A stretch of DNA of 64,000 nucleotides from an uncultured Ruminococcus sp. Lineage in GTDB: Bacteria; Bacillota; Clostridia; Oscillospirales; Ruminococcaceae. The stretch spans positions 1-64,000 of the forward strand of contig CAMKMD010000011.1 of NCBI GenBank assembly GCA_946413815.1, written 5' to 3'. Of the stretch, positions 17,002 to 25,332 are shown in pieces; positions within the stretch are counted from its first letter, which is position 1; the number at the start of each line of letters is the position of its first letter. Below the pieces are notes generated by a model that was not told the DNA's origin, did not search any database, and saw only the letters and a program-made list of their open reading frames with translations. The translations under genes were made by a program, and so were the position numbers.

Positions 17002-17805
17002 ATGAAAAAGGCAGTATTGATAGCTCTTGCGGCAGTCCTTCTCACAGGCTGCAACAAAATCGACAAACCCGAACTGTCATCACAGGCACCCGAAAAGCCG
17101 GGTCTTGCTCCCGCAGATTCCACATGGACCTGGGAGTCGCAGCAGCTGAGAGACGAGGTAAAGACCGCCTACGAGAGTCTGATAATCGACCGTGTGGATA
17201 TGGTCGCAAACGAAATACGCAAGGCAGACGAGGCAGGCAAGACCAAGGAGGAGCTTGCCGAGCTCTATGCAAAGGACGATAAGGGAAATACTATCTACAA
17301 CCCCTATGACTATGTTGATATCTCCTTCACCCCCTTCGATATCGACAAGGACAATGTCCCGGAGCTTGTAATGGTCTACGGCACAAATATCGATGACAAA
17401 AAGCTGGCTGTATATACCTATACGGACGGCAAGACAAAGACCGTCACCGAGGGTGATGAGGCTATACGCAATTATTTCGCATCAGATACAGCCACCGGAG
17501 AGTTTGCGCTTGTCAAGGGCGGCGGAAGCGGCTCAGCGAGCATATCATGGTATGGCATCGACGAGAGCGGAAGCCTGAAGGAGGTCAGAAATACCGGAGA
17601 AATAACCTATGCGGAGAACGAGAGCTTCGTCGATACCATGAAGGAAAAGGGCATCGCATGGCTTGAGTTCACCGAGTTCTACGGTCCCGAGACCACATGG
17701 GAGATACGCTATCCCGGCGGCGAATACAAGATGACCGAGCCGAAAAACGGCGACGGCAGCGGCATAGGCTACGATTTCTCGCAATTTGAGGAACTGTTAG
17801 GCTGA
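17002..17805 (+). CDS. Secreted lipoprotein of unknown function
   Basis: 267 residues with a lipoprotein signal peptide (MKKAVLIALAAVLLTGC; lipobox LLTGC, lipidated Cys17). The mature part is acidic. It carries a stretch like FTPFDIDKDNVPELVMVYGTN, a pattern seen in Ca-binding FG-GAP-like or EF-hand-like segments (DIDKDNVPEL), followed by an AVYTYTDGKT strand. This suggests a small beta-rich extracellular domain. No enzyme motif is recognised. It begins 2 bases after miaB, so is probably co-transcribed; its terminator follows at 17826. Confidence 0.72.
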   Translation: MKKAVLIALAAVLLTGCNKIDKPELSSQAPEKPGLAPADSTWTWESQQLRDEVKTAYESLIIDRVDMVANEIRKADEAGKTKEELAELYAKDDKGNTIYNPYDYVDISFTPFDIDKDNVPELVMVYGTNIDDKKLAVYTYTDGKTKTVTEGDEAIRNYFASDTATGEFALVKGGGSGSASISWYGIDESGSLKEVRNTGEITYAENESFVDTMKEKGIAWLEFTEFYGPETTWEIRYPGGEYKMTEPKNGDGSGIGYDFSQFEELLG

Positions 17806-17825
17806 TAAACCGAATGAACAAGCAT

Positions 17826-17868
17826 AAGCCGCAGCCTACCGGAGATACCGGCTGGCTGCGGCTTTTTT
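17826..17868 (+). terminator. Terminator of the miaB-lipoprotein operon
   Basis: 11-bp stem AAGCCGCAGCC/GGCTGCGGCTT with an inner CCGG/CCGG pairing, then TTTTTT. It overlaps the 5' extension of the next reading frame, which argues that the downstream gene starts later, at 17889. Confidence 0.8.
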
Positions 17869-17888
17869 CGTGCAAAGGAGGGCATACA

Positions 17889-18338
17889 GTGGACTGCGAA
17901 GAAAGGATAGAGGAGCTGCTCGGAAAGGAGTATTACCTTATCGATATATTTCCGGAGAGAGTGCCGGAAAGAGCTGACGGCAGGTATTTCGACGTTGAAA
18001 GGATACTGCGCAGGGATATGCAGGGATTCTGCCGGAGGATAACGAACATCATACTGAAGCTGTACTGTTACTGTGATATGACAGCTGTGACTGACGAGGA
18101 TACACTCACTGACCCGCCGGCAGAGAAGCTTGCGGAGCTGACAGAAGGCTGCCTTACGGGCGGAGGAGATACGGGTCATATCTGTATTCTCCTGCCGGAG
18201 CACGATTCCCTGCTGACACTCAGCCGGGATGATATGTATGCCACCCTTTACGCCCCGGACGAGAGACTGAAAAACCTGGTTTCAGAGCTCTGCCGCTCAG
18301 AAGGACTGTTCTTTGTCAGGCCGGAAACGCAGGATTAA
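17889..18338 (+). CDS. Hypothetical protein, 149 aa
   Basis: GTG start at 17889, 9 bases after AGGAGG; an upstream ATG at 17814 would put a terminator hairpin inside the gene. The product is a soluble acidic protein (VDCEERIEELLGKEYYLIDI) with a central Cys-rich helix (LKLYCYCDM) and a C-terminal stretch DDMYATLYAPDERLKNLV. I recognise no family. It follows the miaB unit but has a terminator in between. Confidence 0.6.
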   Translation: MDCEERIEELLGKEYYLIDIFPERVPERADGRYFDVERILRRDMQGFCRRITNIILKLYCYCDMTAVTDEDTLTDPPAEKLAELTEGCLTGGGDTGHICILLPEHDSLLTLSRDDMYATLYAPDERLKNLVSELCRSEGLFFVRPETQD

Positions 18339-18388
18339 TCCGGAATCAGGAATTCGGAATGCGGAATTAATGAAACAGTGAATAAAAG

Positions 18389-18490
18389 CGGCATCGCCTC
18401 CGGCGATGATATGAAATGCAGGGCGCACAATGAACGCTCGTCGCCGGAAGAACAGCAGGTGCAGGGACCGCCTTTGGCGGTCCGCTTTGT
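18389..18490 (+). repeat. Dispersed intergenic repeat family 2, copy D
   Basis: In order: hairpin GCATCGCC/GGCGATG, AGGGCGCACAATGAACGC, then hairpin GGACCGCC-TTT-GGCGGTCC. The same order appears inverted at 36500-36595. The remainder of the 18339-18755 gap holds AATTCGGAATGCGGAATTAA-type direct repeats (about 18345-18370) and a GC stem CCCCTCCCC/GGGGAGGGG (18545-18565), but no gene. Confidence 0.6.
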
Positions 18491-18755
18491 AAAGAATCAT
18501 TAAGGGAGATGCACACTGCCAGAGGCTGCCCCCTCTTCTCTTTTCCCCTCCCCGGCGGGGAGGGGGCAGGGGGTGGGGTATAAGCGCAGCCTCCCTCACA
18601 TCCCCCGTTTTTTTGCATAAAAATCCCGCAGATACCTCCCGCATTTTCAGCACCGGAAACCTGGAACGAAAGAAGAGAACGGGAGAGAAATCGAGAATAA
18701 CAGAGAGAATCAAAGAGAAAACAGGATATAGATTGAAAAAAATCCGGAAAACCTA

Positions 18756-18784
18756 TTGACAAGGCACCGACTATCGTGTATAAT
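18756..18784 (+). promoter_or_regulatory. rplM-rpsI promoter (consensus)
   Basis: Perfect TTGACA (18756-18761), 17-base spacer, perfect TATAAT (18779-18784), as expected for ribosomal protein genes. Confidence 0.88.
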
Positions 18785-18790
18785 AATATC

Positions 18791-18848
18791 TGTCACTGCG
18801 CAGAAAGCGCATCAGTGCGGGAATAAACGGCACTGAACATACATCTCA
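18791..18848 (+). ncRNA. Probable L13 leader (ribosomal-protein autoregulatory 5' UTR)
   Basis: The short leader folds into TGCGC-AGAAA-GCGCA (18797-18811), which competes with CAGTGC-N11-GCACTG (18813-18835). Both lie directly before the ribosome binding site of rplM. L13 leaders that bind L13 are known upstream of rplM in Firmicutes. Assignment is by position and fold, not by a covariance search. Confidence 0.5.
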
Positions 18849-18864
18849 CAAGGAGGAACTTATT

Positions 18865-19293
18865 ATGTCAACAACACTGGCTAAACCGGCTGAAGTAACA
18901 CGTACATGGTATATCCTCGACGCAGCAGGCCAGCCTCTCGGCCGTGTAGCAGCTAAGGCAGCTCACATCCTCAGAGGCAAGCACAAGCCTACCTACACAC
19001 CTAACGTAGACTGCGGCGACCATGTTATCATCATCAATTGCGCACAGGCTATCCTCACAGGAAGAAAGCTGGAGCAGAAGAAGTACTACTGGCACACAGG
19101 CTGGATCGGCGGACTCAAGTCCATCTCCTACAAGGATATGATGGCTAATCAGGCTGACAGAGCTATGATGATCGCTGTAAACGGTATGCTCCCCAACAAC
19201 TCACTCGGCAGAGCACAGCTCAAGAGACTGAGAACTTACAAGGACGCAGACCACAAGCAGGCTGCACAGAAGCCTGTTGCTTACGAGCTTTAA
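18865..19293 (+). CDS. rplM: 50S ribosomal protein L13
   Basis: 142 residues, full length. Family motifs: [53 protein letters not shown] and [16 protein letters not shown] precedes the ATG. First gene of the conserved rplM-rpsI pair. Confidence 0.98.
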   Translation: MSTTLAKPAEVTRTWYILDAAGQPLGRVAAKAAHILRGKHKPTYTPNVDCGDHVIIINCAQAILTGRKLEQKKYYWHTGWIGGLKSISYKDMMANQADRAMMIAVNGMLPNNSLGRAQLKRLRTYKDADHKQAAQKPVAYEL

Positions 19294-19310
19294 TCAAGGA
19301 GGTGCCCAAA

Positions 19311-19712
19311 ATGTACGAATCAAAGACAAAATACTACTATGGAACAGGTAGAAGAAAGCACTCCGTTGCTCGTGTAAGAATCTACCCCGGTTCCGGTAAT
19401 GTTACAATCAACGGCAGAGGCATCGACGATTACTTCGGTCTTGAGACACTCAAGCTGATCGTTCGTCAGCCCCTCGCTCTCACAGAGAATACAGACAAGT
19501 TCGATGTTGTCTGCACAGTAGCAGGCGGCGGCGTAACAGGTCAGGCTGGCGCTATCAGACACGGTATCTCCAGAGCTCTTCTCGAGTTCGATGCTGAGCT
19601 CCGTCCCACTCTCAAGAAGGCCGGATTCCTCACTCGTGACCCCAGAATGAAGGAGAGAAAGAAGTACGGTCTCAAGGCTGCACGTCGCGCTCCTCAGTTC
19701 TCAAAGAGATAA
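19311..19712 (+). CDS. rpsI: 30S ribosomal protein S9
   Basis: 133 residues. [19 protein letters not shown] near the N terminus and the conserved C-terminal [17 protein letters not shown], whose terminal Arg reaches the decoding centre. The start at 19311 has AAGGAGG 8 bases upstream; the GTG at 19302 overlaps that site. The last codons and the stop lie inside the att direct repeat (19701-19734), so the integrated element leaves S9 intact. Confidence 0.97.
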   Translation: MYESKTKYYYGTGRRKHSVARVRIYPGSGNVTINGRGIDDYFGLETLKLIVRQPLALTENTDKFDVVCTVAGGGVTGQAGAIRHGISRALLEFDAELRPTLKKAGFLTRDPRMKERKKYGLKAARRAPQFSKR

Positions 19713-19734
19713 TTTTATCCCTGTTGGGAGTATT
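19701..19734 (+). repeat. attL (direct repeat at rpsI 3' end)
   Basis: 21 bases, from TCAAAGAGATAA through TTTTATCCC, are identical to 30740-30760. A 4-base centre (TGTT) follows, then GGGAGTATT, which is also shared. The block starts with the Ser-Lys-Arg-stop codons of rpsI. Confidence 0.88.
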
Positions 19735-19800
19735 CAAAACCACGTATTTACGCTGTTTTGTTCGGTCTGGGTTTATCTGAAATATGGTGAAATTCGGACG

Positions 19801-19831
19801 GTAACTAACACGTAACTAACGGATAACTAAC
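19801..19831 (+). repeat. Left arm-type repeats (integrase N-domain sites)
   Basis: Three direct copies of GTAACTAAC / GATAACTAAC in tandem. The same word recurs at 30679-30698 near the other end. Arm-type direct repeats near both att sites are typical of tyrosine-recombinase elements. Confidence 0.6.
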
Positions 19832-19840
19832 AAAAAAATC

Positions 19841-19875
19841 AAGGCATTCATCGTTTGGTGAATGCCTTATTTGTA
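19841..19875 (+). terminator. Hairpin with T-rich tail, left copy
   Basis: 10-bp stem AAGGCATTCA/TGAATGCCTT, loop TCGTTTGG, then TTATTTGT. It can end rpsI read-through. A compensating variant of the same hairpin (AAGGCATCCA/TGGATGCCTT) lies beyond attR at 30786-30813. Confidence 0.7.
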
Positions 19876-19893
19876 ATAGAAAGAAGGTTGAAT

Positions 19894-20976
19894 ATGGAAA
19901 ACAATATCGCTAATCCTATAAAGGAATACTACATTGCTTATTTTGATACTTTAGGCTATCAAGCTTTCTTTAAAGAAACACCTGATAAAGCCTCCGAATT
20001 CTTGAACACAATACATTCAGCAATAACTAATATCGTTGGCTATGTAAAATCATTCAACGATTCACCTATGGCTTCTGAGGTTGGTAACCTACATATTCAA
20101 TCAAAAATATTTTCAGATAACATTACTTTGTGTATCGAAGTTGGAGATGATGTCACAAAAGAAAAATCTCGGATTCTAACTTTTATGGGATTAATATCCG
20201 AGATACAACGAAGATTTATAATTGAATATGGCTTGTTCCTTCGGGGAGGCTTTACTAAAGGAAAAATGTCAATTAATGATGATTATATCTTCGGTGAGGG
20301 GTTAATTGAAGCAGTAAAAATGGAAGAATCCACTTTTCATCCACGAATTGCTGTTTCAGAGAAAATAATCGCCTTTTTAGAAACTGTTCAGCTATACTCT
20401 CAGGATGATGCCGAACGAGCCATATCAATTGAAAATAGGACAAATAATGGTGAAACCATTTCAGATGAAGATAATGAATTTAAGCTTAAATTTATACAAT
20501 TAATGAATCAAGAAATACTCCAACGTAATCTTTCTTTAAACCTGCTTTATAGATGTGCTGATGAAGTGTGGTGTTTATCATATTTATATAGTTTGGATAT
20601 TCGAGCCTATATGCCTGAACAAGCGTTATCACGAGCAATGGAAATCATGAAGCAGCTGTATCCGTCAGACTACGAGAAGTTGCCTAAATCATTTCCAAAC
20701 ATTGATGCTATTCTTGCTTCACACAAGCAAATAGTTGAGCAAAAGCTTATAAAGTACAGCAATTATACTTCATTAACAACAGATAATATAAAAGGGTTCG
20801 AGTCTCAAGAACGTGTATTAAAAAAATATGTATGGTCAATGGTCTATCATAACCATATGTGCGATAGGTATAATAAACCTGAGCATTTTATAAACACGCA
20901 AGCCAACTGCGAGCAACGGCATATGAAACTTGTTATTCATGTACTCACCAAAGAAGAAAAAACATCAAATACATAA
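19894..20976 (+). CDS. Class III nucleotidyl cyclase-like protein (Pycsar PycC-like), element cargo
   Basis: 360 residues. The order of motifs follows class III cyclases: AYFDTLGYQAF near residue 15 (first metal Asp in place of FxDIxGF), IFSDNITLCI near 75 (second Asp), then FLRGGFTKGKMSINDDYIFGEG, LIEAVKMEE and PRIAVS near 170. This pattern is shared with cyclases of the Pycsar anti-phage type; whether it makes cCMP, cUMP or something else cannot be read here. No effector gene is adjacent. Composition is distinctly AT-rich compared with rpsI and the host genes. Start at 19894 with AGAAGG upstream. It lies between attL and the integrase, a common cargo slot, and has its own terminator. It could also be an uncharacterised cyclase-fold protein. 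Confidence 0.6.
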   Translation: MENNIANPIKEYYIAYFDTLGYQAFFKETPDKASEFLNTIHSAITNIVGYVKSFNDSPMASEVGNLHIQSKIFSDNITLCIEVGDDVTKEKSRILTFMGLISEIQRRFIIEYGLFLRGGFTKGKMSINDDYIFGEGLIEAVKMEESTFHPRIAVSEKIIAFLETVQLYSQDDAERAISIENRTNNGETISDEDNEFKLKFIQLMNQEILQRNLSLNLLYRCADEVWCLSYLYSLDIRAYMPEQALSRAMEIMKQLYPSDYEKLPKSFPNIDAILASHKQIVEQKLIKYSNYTSLTTDNIKGFESQERVLKKYVWSMVYHNHMCDRYNKPEHFINTQANCEQRHMKLVIHVLTKEEKTSNT

Positions 20977-20980
20977 AAGT

Positions 20981-21026
20981 ATAACCGCTGAGAGATAAAT
21001 TACTTCCCTCAGCGGTTATTTTTATA
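20981..21026 (+). terminator. Bidirectional terminator between cyclase and integrase
   Basis: 11-bp stem TAACCGCTGAG/CTCAGCGGTTA followed by TTTTTAT. The reverse strand also ends in T residues, so it serves both convergent genes. The same stem recurs at 30882-30913 outside the element. Confidence 0.75.
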
Positions 21027-21027
21027 C

Positions 21028-22077
21028 CTATATCTTATTAATAGCCTCCAACAGCTCCTGCACATTAACGTGCGTATACACCTTCTCGGTCAGTGACATA
21101 GCACCCGAATGACCGACGATCTTCTTTATCAGCGTAGGCGATACCTCTTTCTCGGTCATCATCGAGATACAGGTATGACGGGTATCGTGGGGCTTATGTG
21201 AGCAGCCGATCAGCTCCATAACAGGTGTCCAGTAGGAATCATAGTAGTTGCGGTAAATGAACTGCTTGCCGTCGGGAGTATGGAGCAGATACTCGTTGCC
21301 GTCCTCATACCACTTCTTGAAAAACGGATAAGTCCTGTCATGTATCGGCACAACACGGATACCGCTCTCTGTCTTGCTCTCCACTACCTTGAAGCAATGC
21401 TCCTCGATATTGACGTTTTCACGTTTGAGGTCAAGCAGTTCGGACACACGCACTCCGCTGTATATCAGCATCAGAACGATCTGAGCATATAAGTTGCTTT
21501 CTTGCACCCACAGAGCATCTATTTCTTCCTTACTGAAAGGAGAACGGTCTGTCTTGTTCGGGTTCTTGTCCTTGAACTTGATAATATCCACATACTCAGA
21601 GTAGTCTTTCATGCAGATCTCATACTTCATGGCATACTCATACATCTGGCTGAACAACACTTTCAGCTTGCGGAGTGTGGGATAGTTCTTACCGCAGTTG
21701 TCCACAACGCCCTGCAAGTCAGTCAGCTTCAAATCCTTGAACACTCTGTCATGCAGGGCTTCACAGGTATTATATGACGCTTTGTAGGCTTTGGCGTTGC
21801 TGTCCGAGATCGTGGGGAACTTCTCCGCCGACCACTTCTCAAAGACTTCGGCAAAGGTGATTTTGGACGCTTCAATGTCATAAGGATTCTTATTGTAGTC
21901 CATGAGCATTTCAAGCCCTTTAGCCCTGGTCGGCGCATAGCCGATAGTGATGTACTGCTGTTTACGCTTGCCTGTCTTTGTGTCAATATCCCAGCCCACC
22001 GTCTTGCGGACAATGTAGGGATTGCGCCTGTTGCCCGACAGCTTGTAGACAGTGCCAACACCGTTAGCTAATTTCAT
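21028..22077 (-). CDS. Tyrosine recombinase/integrase of the element
   Basis: 349 residues. The C-terminal catalytic domain has Arg in YSGVRVSELLDLK, His/Arg in HDTRHTC (His297, Arg300), His in VGHSGAM (His323) and the nucleophile in KVYTHV (Tyr334). The N-terminal part has an AP2/arm-binding-like segment (VRKTVGWDIDTKTGKRKQQY) and a SAM-like core-binding domain, as in Tn916-type integrases. It should catalyse integration and excision at the rpsI site. The gene overlaps the Xre gene by 14 bases and is transcribed with it toward attL. Confidence 0.93.
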   Translation of the reverse strand: MKLANGVGTVYKLSGNRRNPYIVRKTVGWDIDTKTGKRKQQYITIGYAPTRAKGLEMLMDYNKNPYDIEASKITFAEVFEKWSAEKFPTISDSNAKAYKASYNTCEALHDRVFKDLKLTDLQGVVDNCGKNYPTLRKLKVLFSQMYEYAMKYEICMKDYSEYVDIIKFKDKNPNKTDRSPFSKEEIDALWVQESNLYAQIVLMLIYSGVRVSELLDLKRENVNIEEHCFKVVESKTESGIRVVPIHDRTYPFFKKWYEDGNEYLLHTPDGKQFIYRNYYDSYWTPVMELIGCSHKPHDTRHTCISMMTEKEVSPTLIKKIVGHSGAMSLTEKVYTHVNVQELLEAINKI

Positions 22078-22840
22078 TCTGCTTCTCCTCCTTTAGCCGT
22101 ACCACCTCACGGCAGGTGTCAACAATTTCGGAAATGCGGTCAATCTGCGTTTTCAGTTCGTCAAGAGGCATTGGTGCTTCTTCTTGTTCGTCCTTGTTGA
22201 CGGTGAACTTCTTGAAATCACTGATTATGGACGATGTAAAGCCCTTGACTGTCATTATCAGATAGTTTTCAAATTGCAAATATTCGCTTATAGACATATA
22301 GCACATAGTCTTTCCTGCCTTTTTGAGAGCAATTACATATCCCTCGGAGAATAACTGCAACAGCTCAGGCGGCATATCATACACAGGCTGTCCCTCGTCC
22401 GTCTGAGAAAGAATGAAGTAATCGCTCCATACATCACGGGAAGCCTTGATCTCCAGTGTGTAACCGAGGTTTGCAAGCACCGTTGATAGCACGTTCTGAT
22501 TACGCTTTCCTACGAATGTGGCAGTATCGAGCAGTACCGCCTGCGATTTAAGGCTATCAAAGTTGTCCCCCATAAGGTGATTGAACTTCTGTAATGCTTC
22601 ATAATAATCATCGTCATAACTGTCCGCATAGACAACTATATCCTCGACAGGCACATCATAGAACTCAGCAAGCATATTGATATAGCTGTTTGTTATCGTA
22701 GCTTTGCCGTGTTCGATACCGTTGTAATGTGTACGTGAAGCACCGAGGGCTTCTGCAAGCTGATTCTGCGACAAACCACGCTCAGTACGCAGAGCAACTA
22801 TCTTTTCTCTTGTTTTCTCCTGATCTATTGCTGTTTTCAT
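22064..22840 (-). CDS. Xre-family HTH regulator with long C-terminal domain
   Basis: 258 residues. The HTH is LRTERGLSQNQLAEALGASR followed by THYNGIEHGKA, near residues 15-50. About 200 residues of unknown, charged sequence follow. Probably the element's repressor of integrase and/or the divergent excisionase-primase operon. The ATG at 22840 was chosen because GGAGG lies 7 bases upstream; the in-frame GTG at 22852 is inside that site. Its 3' end overlaps the integrase start. Confidence 0.85.
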   Translation of the reverse strand: MKTAIDQEKTREKIVALRTERGLSQNQLAEALGASRTHYNGIEHGKATITNSYINMLAEFYDVPVEDIVVYADSYDDDYYEALQKFNHLMGDNFDSLKSQAVLLDTATFVGKRNQNVLSTVLANLGYTLEIKASRDVWSDYFILSQTDEGQPVYDMPPELLQLFSEGYVIALKKAGKTMCYMSISEYLQFENYLIMTVKGFTSSIISDFKKFTVNKDEQEEAPMPLDELKTQIDRISEIVDTCREVVRLKEEKQNEIS

Positions 22841-22864
22841 TTTGCCCTCCACTAATTATGAATA

Positions 22865-22924
22865 AATTGTTAATGTACTATTTTTATCAAGACAATTGAA
22901 ATGTCTGGAAGTGTATGGTACAAT
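22865..22924. promoter_or_regulatory. Divergent control region with operator-like inverted repeat
   Basis: Plus-strand promoter TTGAAA (22896-22901), 17-base spacer, TACAAT (22919-22924), driving the excisionase-primase operon. The inverted repeat AATTGT (22865-22870) / ACAATT (22892-22897) overlaps its -35 and lies upstream of the Xre start, a likely Xre operator. A weak minus-strand promoter (TTCAAT - 17 - TACATT) overlaps it. Confidence 0.6.
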
Positions 22925-23011
22925 TATATCAGAATCGCAGAGAGATGTCAAGAGACACCCTGAGATTTTTTCACACGATTAGAGATAAATAGATAATCGG
23001 AAGGAGACCAA

Positions 23012-23266
23012 ATGAATAATACTTCTAATTCTCTGCCGGCTTTTACAGGCAGAAACGTACCGATCAAGGAGATCGCACAGGCAACAGGCAAAGACCCGCA
23101 GTACATCAGAATCGGCTTACAGAAAGGGATATTCCGTTTCGGATATGCTTTCAAAAAAGAAGGTTCAAGCGAATACAACTATCTTTGCCCTGACAAGAAA
23201 GTATGGGAGGACTTAGGCTATTTCAGGGCAGAAACGGAGGTCAGCGATGCAGGAAATGATGATTGA
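23012..23266 (+). CDS. Excisionase-like small DNA-binding protein
   Basis: 84 residues. The central segment NVPIKEIAQATGKDPQYIRIGLQKGIFRFG is a MerR/excisionase-type winged HTH; the C terminus is acidic. In elements of this class such a protein directs excision or activates early genes. Good GGAG site upstream. Its 3' end overlaps the primase gene by 20 bases. Confidence 0.7.
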   Translation: MNNTSNSLPAFTGRNVPIKEIAQATGKDPQYIRIGLQKGIFRFGYAFKKEGSSEYNYLCPDKKVWEDLGYFRAETEVSDAGNDD

Positions 23267-24923
23267 TACTGCGGAGCTGATTATGGAAGTCAACAACGGG
23301 GATAATCTCCCCGTTGTACTTAATGAGGAGGTACAGCCCGAAGAACAGGAGAAATCCGAGCTTGATAAATTAAAAGAAGAACTGTCGGCAGTAACGTATG
23401 ATGATATACTTAACAGTACTGCACCCTATGAAAAGATACTCACCCTGCCTGATGAATTTGCCGTGTCGCAGTATATCACGGCATTCAGACAGATAGCCAA
23501 GAAATTCAAGCTGACAGCGGACTTTGACAGCCTTGTAGCTCCATATAGGGAAAAGGCACTACGGCAGCTTAAAGAAGCAGAGCATCAGGAAAAGAAAGAG
23601 GAGAAAAGCAAATATCCTAAGTGGTGGGACGGCTCTCAGGTCAACGAGGACGTATTCTGCACAGAGCTATTATCACAGCACACACTGTACTGTATCAACG
23701 GACTGTTTTACGATATAGACGGCGAGTTCCTTATCTCGGAGCTGAGCAAGGTCATATATGAGCGTATCAAGCCTTATGTCATAAAGAATGTGGCAGATCG
23801 CACCAAGCGTCTGGTTGAAGCCATGAAGATAAAGTGCTACCGTCCTGCACCTGAGCCAAACGAACACACTATACACTTGAAGAACGGCACACTGCATCTG
23901 GCACAGGGACACTTTGTATTCTCTCAGGGAAAGCAGTTTACTATGAACCGCCTGGACATTGAATACCGTTCCGATGCAGCGAAGCCTGAACGCTGGCTCA
24001 GATTCGTGCAGGAGCTATTGAATGAACAGGACGTTATGACCTTGCAGGAGTATATGGGGTATCTGCTGATACCGTCCACAAGAGCACAGAAAATGCTGAT
24101 GATCTCAGGCAACGGTGGCGAGGGAAAGTCCCGTGTCGGCAAGGTGCTTTTTGAGATCATGGGATATAAGAATTCTGTAAGCGGAAGTGTATCAGGTCTG
24201 GACAACGGACCTGCCGCCCGATTCAACAAGGTCAAGCTCCTCGGAAAGCTCTGCATGATAGATGATGATATGGATATGTCCGCACTTGAAAAGACAGAGT
24301 TTCTTAAACAGCTTATCACAGCGGAGATACCTATGGAGATCGAGCCGAAAGGCAGTCCTTCTTTTCAGGCGTTATTGTACACAAGAGTAATCGCATTCGG
24401 CAACAATCCGATCTCTGCACTTTATGATCGCAGTGAAGGCTTCTTCCGCAGGCAGATGATACTTGTTGCAAAGCCTGTTCCGAAAGACCGTACAGCAGAC
24501 AAACATCTGACCGAAAAACTGCTTGCTGAAAAGGAAGGAATATTCCTCTGGTGTATTGAAGGATTGGAGCGGTTGATAGCGAATGATTTTGAGTTTACCA
24601 TAAGCGATCAGGCGAAAGAAAACCTCAAACGCAGCGAGCGTGAGTGCAACAATATCATTCCCTTTATGGAGAGTGAGCATGACTTCAAGTTTGACGCTTC
24701 GGGGCAGATACATTCTCAGGAATTATACTGGGCATATCAGAGCTGGTGCAGGCTCAATAATCTTGATGAACTTTCAAGGCGAACCTTCTCCGGCTATCTG
24801 AAATCTCATGCAGATGATTACGGTATTACTTACTCCGAAAACGCTGTCAATGAACAGGGTAAACGTGCGAGAGGTTTCATCGGGATCAGATACACATACC
24901 GACCGCCGACTATCATGTATTAA
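23247..24923 (+). CDS. P4-type phage/plasmid primase-helicase (SF3 ATPase)
   Basis: 558 residues. After a ~200-residue N-terminal region comes a D5_N-like domain, then the SF3 Walker A GNGGEGKSRVG (about residue 290), Walker B-like KLCMIDDDMD, and motif C-like VIAFGNNPIS with the arginine-rich GFFRRQM. A winged-helix DNA-binding end (ELYWAYQSWCRLNNLDELSRR) follows. Such proteins open and unwind the replication origin of satellites and mobilisable elements after excision. The ATG at 23247 sits 7 bases behind GGAGG. No full catalytic primase motif was seen, so it may act chiefly as helicase. Confidence 0.85.
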   Translation: MQEMMIDTAELIMEVNNGDNLPVVLNEEVQPEEQEKSELDKLKEELSAVTYDDILNSTAPYEKILTLPDEFAVSQYITAFRQIAKKFKLTADFDSLVAPYREKALRQLKEAEHQEKKEEKSKYPKWWDGSQVNEDVFCTELLSQHTLYCINGLFYDIDGEFLISELSKVIYERIKPYVIKNVADRTKRLVEAMKIKCYRPAPEPNEHTIHLKNGTLHLAQGHFVFSQGKQFTMNRLDIEYRSDAAKPERWLRFVQELLNEQDVMTLQEYMGYLLIPSTRAQKMLMISGNGGEGKSRVGKVLFEIMGYKNSVSGSVSGLDNGPAARFNKVKLLGKLCMIDDDMDMSALEKTEFLKQLITAEIPMEIEPKGSPSFQALLYTRVIAFGNNPISALYDRSEGFFRRQMILVAKPVPKDRTADKHLTEKLLAEKEGIFLWCIEGLERLIANDFEFTISDQAKENLKRSERECNNIIPFMESEHDFKFDASGQIHSQELYWAYQSWCRLNNLDELSRRTFSGYLKSHADDYGITYSENAVNEQGKRARGFIGIRYTYRPPTIMY

Positions 24924-24930
24924 TACACAG

Positions 24931-25109
24931 TTTACACGGTATGCTACACGCTTCACAACACACCTTAAAAGAAGAAATATCAGGACTTACACGCTTACAC
25001 ATTTCTTTTCCTATTATAGATATGGAAAGCATCACAGTTATTTTTTCTTTTTTGATGATGAAAACTTCGGTCAGGTATATTCATGTGTGTGAAGTGTGTA
25101 ACGGTGTAG
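24931..25109. other. Iteron-like TTACAC words downstream of the primase gene (possible replication origin)
   Basis: Words TTTACACGG (24931-24939), TACACG (24945-24950), TTACACGC and TTACAC (24987-25000) are followed by an AT-rich stretch and by inverted copies GTGTAA (25096-25101) and GTGTA (25105-25109). A cluster of short repeats flanking AT-rich DNA next to a helicase gene resembles an origin; no experiment supports it. Confidence 0.35.
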
Positions 25110-25225
25110 ATCGAATAGCTGTCTGAAAAGAAAAATGACATGACAGACAGGCACTGAAATGCCTGGAATTCTCTTCTGAAAAGAGAAAAATGAAACTACG
25201 CCCACAGGGGCGTTTGGAAGAGTAG

Positions 25226-25300
25226 CAAGCACGGTATTGTGTGGGTACAAAAACTGAAAACCACACAATACAAAGCTTGTGAGAGGGACACCCCTCAGAC
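25226..25300 (+). other. oriT-like inverted repeat upstream of mobC
   Basis: Arms GTATTGTGTGG (25234-25244) and CCACACAATAC (25261-25271) are perfect, and the stem resumes after a 3-base bulge with CAAGC/GCTTG. A GAGGGACACCCCTC segment follows (25283-25296), the likely nick region, and mobC begins 33 bases later. Position and structure fit MOBP-type origins of transfer in Firmicutes; the nick site is inferred. The remainder of the 24924-25332 gap has short hairpins but no gene. Confidence 0.6.
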
Positions 25301-25332
25301 CCCGAATCTGAATAAAAGAAAGAGAGATTTTT

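Noticed and set aside
18541-18600. GC-rich CCCCTCCCC/GGGGAGGGG stem as a regulatory RNA
   Set aside because: Simple G/C tracts without a promoter in front; better explained as repeat debris.
19801-19831. Tandem GTAACTAAC read as a CRISPR or promoter element
   Set aside because: Too short and adjacent for CRISPR; its recurrence at the other element end fits integrase arm sites better.
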